Source of the DNA: G041228335 sp964580905
GTDB taxonomy: Bacteria; Pseudomonadota; Alphaproteobacteria; Puniceispirillales; UBA1172
Reading direction: 5' to 3'
NCBI GenBank assembly: GCA_964580905.1
Contig: CAZOLR010000052.1
Coordinates: forward strand, 1-10,346
DNA: 10,346 nt
Positions within the stretch are counted from its first letter, which is position 1. Each line of letters starts with the position of its first letter. The notes under the pieces are model-generated. The model ran no database searches and was not told the origin of the DNA. It saw only the letters and a program-made list of their open reading frames with translations. Of the stretch, positions 6,718 through 10,346 are shown piece after piece. The translations under genes were made by a program, and so were the position numbers.

Positions 6718-6983
6718 CAGTTGATAGCCACAATCTGATCAAAGGTAAGGGTGAAGAATGCCGTCAGGTTGTTGAGCATATAGCCGGACAGAAGCCCGAA
6801 CACCACCAGCACCACCACCAGTTTCGGCACAAAGCTCAGCGTCATCTCATTTATTGACGTCGCCGCCTGAATAATGCCGATAGTAAGGCCGATGCCGAGC
6901 GCCACACTCAGAAGCGGGCCTGCGGTCAACAGGATTTGCATGAACATCATCTGCAGGAAATCAACGTTCTGATCAAAACTCAT
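6717..6983 (-). CDS. fliQ: Flagellar export gate protein FliQ
   Basis: FliQ is a two-helix protein that packs around FliP and FliR in the export gate. I place the start at 6983 (MSFDQNVDF), giving 88 aa, the usual FliQ length. AAGGAT lies upstream of it at a suitable distance. An earlier in-frame ATG at 7058 would add 25 residues unlike FliQ and would run into fliP. Helix one covers about 11-37 (MMFMQILLTAGPLLSVALG), then the loop IQAATSINEMTLSFVPK, which is strongly conserved in FliQ, and helix two about 54-75. It starts 26 bases after fliP. Confidence 0.95.
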   Translation of the reverse strand: MSFDQNVDFLQMMFMQILLTAGPLLSVALGIGLTIGIIQAATSINEMTLSFVPKLVVVLVVFGLLSGYMLNNLTAFFTLTFDQIVAIN

Positions 6984-7009
6984 GGCCTTTATCCTTTGCG
7001 ATGTTTGCG

Positions 7010-7795
7010 TCAGGGGGTGGAATAGGTTGCAACTAGTGAGCTGACGGTCATGGCCCATCCGTCCACCAGCACGAAAAGCAGGAGTTTGAACGGCAGTGAG
7101 ACAAGCATCGGGCTCAGCATCATCATCCCGAGAGACATCAGCGTTGAGGCAATGACCATATCGATGACCAGAAAGGGCAGGAACAAAAGGAAGCCGATCT
7201 GGAAAGCTGTTTTCAGCTCAGAGGTAATATACGCAGGCAGGAGTACGGAAAACGGAACATCAGCGTTGCTGGCATAGGGCATATCTCCCGCCATCTCCGA
7301 GAACATGGACAAATCATTGATCCGTGTATTTTCGATCATGAATGCCTTGATCTGGACGCTGGCGGTCTGAAGCGCGGTCAGCGCATCCATCCTGCCATCA
7401 AGGTACAGGGAGAGAGATTCATCGTAAATCACCGTGAAGGTCGGTGCCATGATGAAAAAAGTCAGGAACATGGCAATGGCTATCAGCACCTGATTAGGAG
7501 GTGTCTGCTGGGTGCCCATTGCCTGACGCAGAAGGGAAAGAACGATGATCACCCGGGTAAATGACGTCATGCCCAGCACCAGCGAGGGCAAAACCGTCAG
7601 TGCCGTCATCAGCATCAGGATCTGGAGTGACAAAGAATAGGTTGCGGTGCCGTTGCTGTTATCGCTGACGGTTAGTGCCGGCAGGCCGCCAAAAGCCTGT
7701 TCCAGCCCGCTCTGGGCCAGCGTCGGGCTTGTGGTAATGCAAACCGCCGCTATAACAGCGCCGAGAAAGGACAGGATTTTCGTGTTTATGCTCAT
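7010..7795 (-). CDS. fliP: Flagellar export gate protein FliP
   Basis: FliP is the main subunit of the export gate core. The 261-aa protein has a cleavable signal peptide (1-27, ending PTLA before Q28), as many FliP proteins do. It then has the conserved helix block LQILMLMTALTVLPSLVLGM, with TSFTRVIIVLSLLRQAMGTQ and TPPNQVLIAIAMFLTFFIM immediately after it. The later part has a periplasmic segment and two final helices, including LPFLVIDMVIASTLMSLGMM and MLSPMLVSLPFKLLLFVLVD. These are diagnostic of FliP. The ATG overlaps the fliO stop by four bases (ATGA), so translation is probably coupled. Confidence 0.98.
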   Translation of the reverse strand: MSINTKILSFLGAVIAAVCITTSPTLAQSGLEQAFGGLPALTVSDNSNGTATYSLSLQILMLMTALTVLPSLVLGMTSFTRVIIVLSLLRQAMGTQQTPPNQVLIAIAMFLTFFIMAPTFTVIYDESLSLYLDGRMDALTALQTASVQIKAFMIENTRINDLSMFSEMAGDMPYASNADVPFSVLLPAYITSELKTAFQIGFLLFLPFLVIDMVIASTLMSLGMMMLSPMLVSLPFKLLLFVLVDGWAMTVSSLVATYSTP

Positions 7796-8214
7796 TTGTC
7801 AAATCCCAGAAGCGGGTTGCGGGACCGGGCCTTTTTCATGGCCTGAAGGAAGGGCTGCGCCATCGAGTTCTTGTCTGTATCCGTTTTCCCGGATGAGCCT
7901 GATGCTGCCTTGGTGGAGGCGGATGGCCCGGGCGCGGGCTTGCGCGGGTCTGTTCCGGCTTCTTCAAGCGGAACAACAACAGGTTGCTGGTTTTTGGTGG
8001 TGATGATGGCGTAGGGAAGATCATTGATTGCCACCAGCTTGATACGTTCCGTTGAACTGATGGCGGTATCTTCTATGAGCTTGATCCGGCGCTGACCACC
8101 AAGTTGCGAGGACAGCGGGTCCCTGAACCGCCGCACCAGGATCATCAGTCCGACCAGAACGATCAGGAATGCCCCGATGATAAGAAACTGGTTTGTCGCA
8201 AATATATTGGTCAT
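7792..8214 (-). CDS. fliO: Flagellar export protein FliO
   Basis: FliO helps assemble FliP into the export gate and is not part of the final core. The chosen ATG at 8214 gives 140 aa and has GGGGTG just upstream. A TTG start at 8250 would add 12 residues and is less likely. After a short periplasmic start there is one membrane helix at about 9-28 (QFLIIGAFLIVLVGLMILV). The cytoplasmic FliO domain follows, with RRIKLIEDTAISSTERIKL (42-60) and INDLPYAIITT, the usual pattern. The C-terminal half (85-140) is low complexity, rich in Pro, Ser, Ala and Lys. FliO is poorly conserved, so the call leans on position before fliP as well as on the domain. Confidence 0.92.
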   Translation of the reverse strand: MTNIFATNQFLIIGAFLIVLVGLMILVRRFRDPLSSQLGGQRRIKLIEDTAISSTERIKLVAINDLPYAIITTKNQQPVVVPLEEAGTDPRKPAPGPSASTKAASGSSGKTDTDKNSMAQPFLQAMKKARSRNPLLGFDK

Positions 8215-8221
8215 GGTCACC

Positions 8222-8243
8222 CCGCCATTTACATGAAATGGGG
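8222..8243 (-). promoter_or_regulatory. Hairpin covering the fliO ribosome-binding region
   Basis: On the - strand CCCCATTT (8243-8236) can pair with AAATGG and then, after a one-base bulge, GG (8230-8222), around the loop CATGT. The 3' arm runs into the GGGG of the fliO ribosome site. If it forms in the message it could lower fliO initiation. The pairing is seen in the sequence; the regulatory effect is inferred. Confidence 0.4.
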
Positions 8244-8312
8244 AAGGCAAAAGCCATGCCAGATCGGAAAACTTTATTCTAAAATATTGTAAAGGTTGAT
8301 AAAATTAATTAT

Positions 8313-8354
8313 CTGCGTCCGTTATCTCAGTAATATGTCAGAAAACCGACGCAG
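8313..8354 (-). terminator. Weak terminator-like inverted repeat after fliN
   Basis: CTGCGTC (8354-8348 on the - strand) and GACGCAG (8319-8313) form a 7-bp stem with a long 28-base loop, followed by ATAATTAATTTTATC. The loop is longer than usual and the T-run is broken, so termination would be partial at best. It might attenuate transcription from fliLMN into fliO. Confidence 0.3.
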
Positions 8355-8368
8355 GAAAGATGATGTGA

Positions 8369-8701
8369 TCAGAGATTTTCCATTCTCTTCTCAGGCGAGA
8401 CGATTTCACTGAAACGGATGCCGAATCTCTCACCCACCATGACGACCTCGCCACGGGCAATGATCGTGCCGTTTGCCAGAATATCAAGCGGATCACCGGC
8501 CAGACGGTCCAGTTCGACAACTGATCCTTCATTAAGGCGCAAAAGATCACGTATCCGGATTTCCGTACTGCCAACTTCAACCGTCAGTTTGACGTCGATA
8601 TTTTCGAGCACCCGAAGGTTGTCTACACTCACCCGGTCACTGGAACCTTCAGTGGCGGCGGCCTGCGCGCCTGTATCTTCGGTTTCGTTTTCTTCGGCCA
8701 T
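8369..8701 (-). CDS. fliN: Flagellar motor switch protein FliN
   Basis: FliN forms the lower ring of the flagellar C-ring with FliM and takes part in CheY-P response and in export-substrate docking. The 110-aa protein has an acidic low-complexity start (1-25) and a SpoA (surface presentation of antigens) domain at about 30-105. The signature is VLENIDVKLTVEVGSTEIRI, then LLRLNEGSVVELDRLAGDPL and ANGTIIARGEVVMVGERFGI, all typical of FliN. The start has AAGGAT eight bases upstream. The gene begins 27 bases after fliM. Its length is closer to the short alphaproteobacterial FliN than to the enterobacterial form of about 137 aa. Confidence 0.97.
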   Translation of the reverse strand: MAEENETEDTGAQAAATEGSSDRVSVDNLRVLENIDVKLTVEVGSTEIRIRDLLRLNEGSVVELDRLAGDPLDILANGTIIARGEVVMVGERFGIRFSEIVSPEKRMENL

Positions 8702-8728
8702 GATATTATCCTTTTCTCTTTAGAAAAT

Positions 8729-9703
8729 TCAGCTCACCTGAGAGGTCAGCTTGACGGCAGCCTGACCATTGATTTCACCGATTTCACCGGTGAAGATGAT
8801 ATTGTCTTCCAGCAGCACATCAACGCCATCATTGATCTGCATGGGAAAGCTGTCGCCCTGTTTCAGCGTGATGAGCTTGCCCATGGAAACGGTGGGCTCA
8901 CCCAGTCTTGCGACAACTTTAAGCGGTATTTCAAGAACAGCCTGCTCCATGCGTTCGCGCCAGGATTTGTCGTCATCGACCATATCGGTCTGGACCCGGG
9001 ACCGGAGCTGGCTTGCGATCGGCTTCAGTGTCTGGAGCGGGTAAATGATATCAAAAGTTGCGGCCTCCACATTAGGCAGTTGCACCACAAAAGAGCAGAT
9101 AATCACCAGATCACTTCCATCGACGAATGAGGCAAATTGCGGGTTCACCTCACGTGTGTTGTGATGAATGCTGATCCGCGTCAGATCTTTCCAGGCTTCC
9201 TCAAGGGCATGGTTGAGCCCGTCATTGACAAGTTCGATAACCCTTTCTTCGGTGGTGGTGAATTCGTTTCGTCTGCTTTTCAGCGTGGAAATCTTTCCGC
9301 CATAAAACGAATTGGTCAGGATCGAGATGAAGGAGGGGTTGAGCACAAGCATCATGCTGCCCCGCAACTCTTCGATCTTGGAAATCGAGAGGCTCAGGAA
9401 ATTGTCAACATCAGCGATATATTCATCAAACGTCTTCACCTCAGGCGGGAAGGATGAAATCCGCGGCTGTATCCGCAACATGGGCAGAAAAACACCGCGG
9501 GCAAGACGCGAAAATCTCTCATTCAGCATCCTGAGCGCGTAGTAATCCCCCAAGAGCGAAAGATCATCTGAGCCGAACTGAAAGGACCGAACCTCTGCGC
9601 TGGCGCTCACATCGGCTTCCGCTCCTCCGCCTGAACCTTCCTGCTGAAGGCCGTCGATGAGGGCATTTACTTCGCTTGAGCTGAGTTTGCGTGTTGATGT
9701 CAC
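8729..9703 (-). CDS. fliM: Flagellar motor switch protein FliM
   Basis: FliM is the CheY-P-binding middle part of the C-ring. The 324-aa protein begins with a GTG at 9703 (a weak ribosome site, ACGAGG, is about ten bases upstream). The N-terminal motif LSSSEVNALIDGL (7-19) corresponds to the CheY-binding peptide LSQAEIDALL of enteric FliM. The CheC-like middle domain covers about 40-235, and the C-terminal SpoA domain about 245-320 (LEIPLKVVARLGEPTVSMGK). In the middle domain the usual GGxG motif that touches FliG reads GGKI (135-138) in SFYGGKIST. An ATG at 9720 lies out of frame. It starts 23 bases after fliL. Confidence 0.97.
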   Translation of the reverse strand: MTSTRKLSSSEVNALIDGLQQEGSGGGAEADVSASAEVRSFQFGSDDLSLLGDYYALRMLNERFSRLARGVFLPMLRIQPRISSFPPEVKTFDEYIADVDNFLSLSISKIEELRGSMMLVLNPSFISILTNSFYGGKISTLKSRRNEFTTTEERVIELVNDGLNHALEEAWKDLTRISIHHNTREVNPQFASFVDGSDLVIICSFVVQLPNVEAATFDIIYPLQTLKPIASQLRSRVQTDMVDDDKSWRERMEQAVLEIPLKVVARLGEPTVSMGKLITLKQGDSFPMQINDGVDVLLEDNIIFTGEIGEINGQAAVKLTSQVS

Positions 9704-9726
9704 TCTGGGCCTCGTCTCATCTGCTC

Positions 9727-10308
9727 TTATTGCAACACAAAGGAGGTGAAATGCACTTTTTCAATGCCGCCAAAACCTTCGAGTTCCTCAAGTTCCTTGT
9801 TAAGGACCTCTTTGAGGGATTCGGTCAGCATATTGCGTCCTGCCTCACCCTTGATCTGGTCTTCGGTAAAGCTGCCGATCCGGTTCAGGATCGCGGAACG
9901 AAGGCCAAGCTCATGGGCTTCAACATTCTGCATCACCGTGTCGTCGTACTGGGTTGAGACCGCAATCCCGATCTGCAACATCTTGCGTGATCCCTCAAGA
10001 TTGGTGGTAAACGTGCCGGCAAATTCATAATAGATGGTGGCAAAGGTTTCTTCTGCAGGGGCTTCCTTGGCCACCTTTGAAGGATCAGCATTGGCCTCTT
10101 CTTCAGCAGCCTTGGCTTCTTCCCGTTCCACGATGCTCCGCTCGATCATTTCCTCGAGCTCTTCCTTTTCGATCACATCACCGCCGGGGCTGAAGATGAA
10201 ATACCCGGCCACCAGCCCGACGACAAGCACGCCGCTGAAAATACCGATCTTTATAAGAAGGGGGACTAAGCCACCGGATTTCTTTTCGTCTTCGTTTTCG
10301 TCTGCCAT
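9727..10308 (-). CDS. fliL: Flagellar basal body-associated protein FliL
   Basis: FliL is an inner-membrane protein that rings the stator and helps motor output. The 193-aa protein has a charged cytoplasmic start (1-13), one membrane helix (14-40), an unusually acidic helical linker rich in E, A and K (44-88), and a periplasmic domain (89-193). The domain includes YYEFAGTFTTNL, RKMLQIGIAVSTQYDD and the ending IEKVHFTSFVLQ, which matches the conserved FliL C-terminus (v-x-x-V-x-F-t-x-F-v-x-Q). GAGGA seven bases before the ATG supports the start. It is the first gene of the visible - strand cluster, but the window ends 38 bases upstream, so earlier operon genes may exist. Confidence 0.96.
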   Translation of the reverse strand: MADENEDEKKSGGLVPLLIKIGIFSGVLVVGLVAGYFIFSPGGDVIEKEELEEMIERSIVEREEAKAAEEEANADPSKVAKEAPAEETFATIYYEFAGTFTTNLEGSRKMLQIGIAVSTQYDDTVMQNVEAHELGLRSAILNRIGSFTEDQIKGEAGRNMLTESLKEVLNKELEELEGFGGIEKVHFTSFVLQ

Positions 10309-10346
10309 AGCAATGTCCTCATATTGCGATGCTAAGCCAGGATATT

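Larger units (their letters stand above)
8215..8368 (-). promoter_or_regulatory. AT-rich spacer between fliN and fliO, possible promoter
   Basis: This 154-base spacer is the only sizeable break in the - strand fli cluster; every other junction is under 40 bases or overlaps. It is markedly AT-rich at 8270-8312. On the - strand TTTATC and TAGAAT lie 16 bases apart, near the boxes of a sigma-70-type promoter, but the match is weak. It may give fliOPQR-flhB their own start of transcription. No sigma-54 or sigma-28 site could be made out. Confidence 0.35.

Noticed and set aside
6984..7058. A longer FliQ beginning at 7058
   Set aside because: The added 25 residues do not look like FliQ and overlap fliP; the 6983 ATG has a better ribosome site and gives the standard 88 aa.
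8215..8250. FliO starting at the TTG at 8250
   Set aside because: The extra 12 residues are not hydrophobic or conserved, the start codon is rare, and the ATG at 8214 has GGGGTG directly upstream.
10323..10339. A sigma-54-like promoter (TGGC and GC) upstream of fliL on the - strand
   Set aside because: The distance between the GG and GC elements is one base too short for the strict -24/-12 spacing, and the -12 element is poor.

Overview
The window is a flagellar locus from a Gram-negative, probably marine, proteobacterium of moderate GC content. The stator genes are of the PomA/PomB type, which is usually linked to sodium-driven motors. The short FliN (110 aa), the rotor and export gene order, and a DUF2628-like membrane protein lean towards Alphaproteobacteria. 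That placement is an inference from sequence style, not from a marker gene.

Layout. Positions 27-1985 (+ strand) carry a two-gene stator operon, pomA (motA) and pomB (motB), closed by a good rho-independent terminator at 2023-2057. About 470 bases without a gene follow, containing a pentanucleotide repeat and several hairpins. A scaffold gap of exactly 100 N lies at 2590-2689. It is flanked by two identical 55-base copies, which is almost certainly an unmerged assembly overlap. Everything from 10308 down to 2531 is on the - strand, in transcription order: fliL, fliM, fliN, a 154-base AT-rich spacer, then fliO, fliP, fliQ, fliR, flhB and four uncharacterised genes. These four are a 78-aa two-helix membrane protein, an 85-aa four-cysteine protein, a 245-aa membrane-anchored coiled-coil protein and a 268-aa PDZ plus membrane-domain protein. 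Their close spacing and overlaps with flhB suggest one operon. The stator operon and this operon converge.

How the parts work together. FliM and FliN build the switch (C-ring) that binds CheY-P. FliL sits at the stator. PomA/PomB supply ion-driven torque. FliO, FliP, FliQ, FliR and FlhB form the membrane part of the flagellar type III export gate. The four unknown proteins have membrane, periplasmic rod and protein-binding features that would suit accessory factors of the basal body, export gate or stator, but nothing in the sequence proves such a role. They are the most interesting content here, along with a PomB that seems to carry an internal duplication of its pre-OmpA segment. Within the window the core genes look intact; no frameshift, transposon, tRNA, rRNA or CRISPR array was seen.
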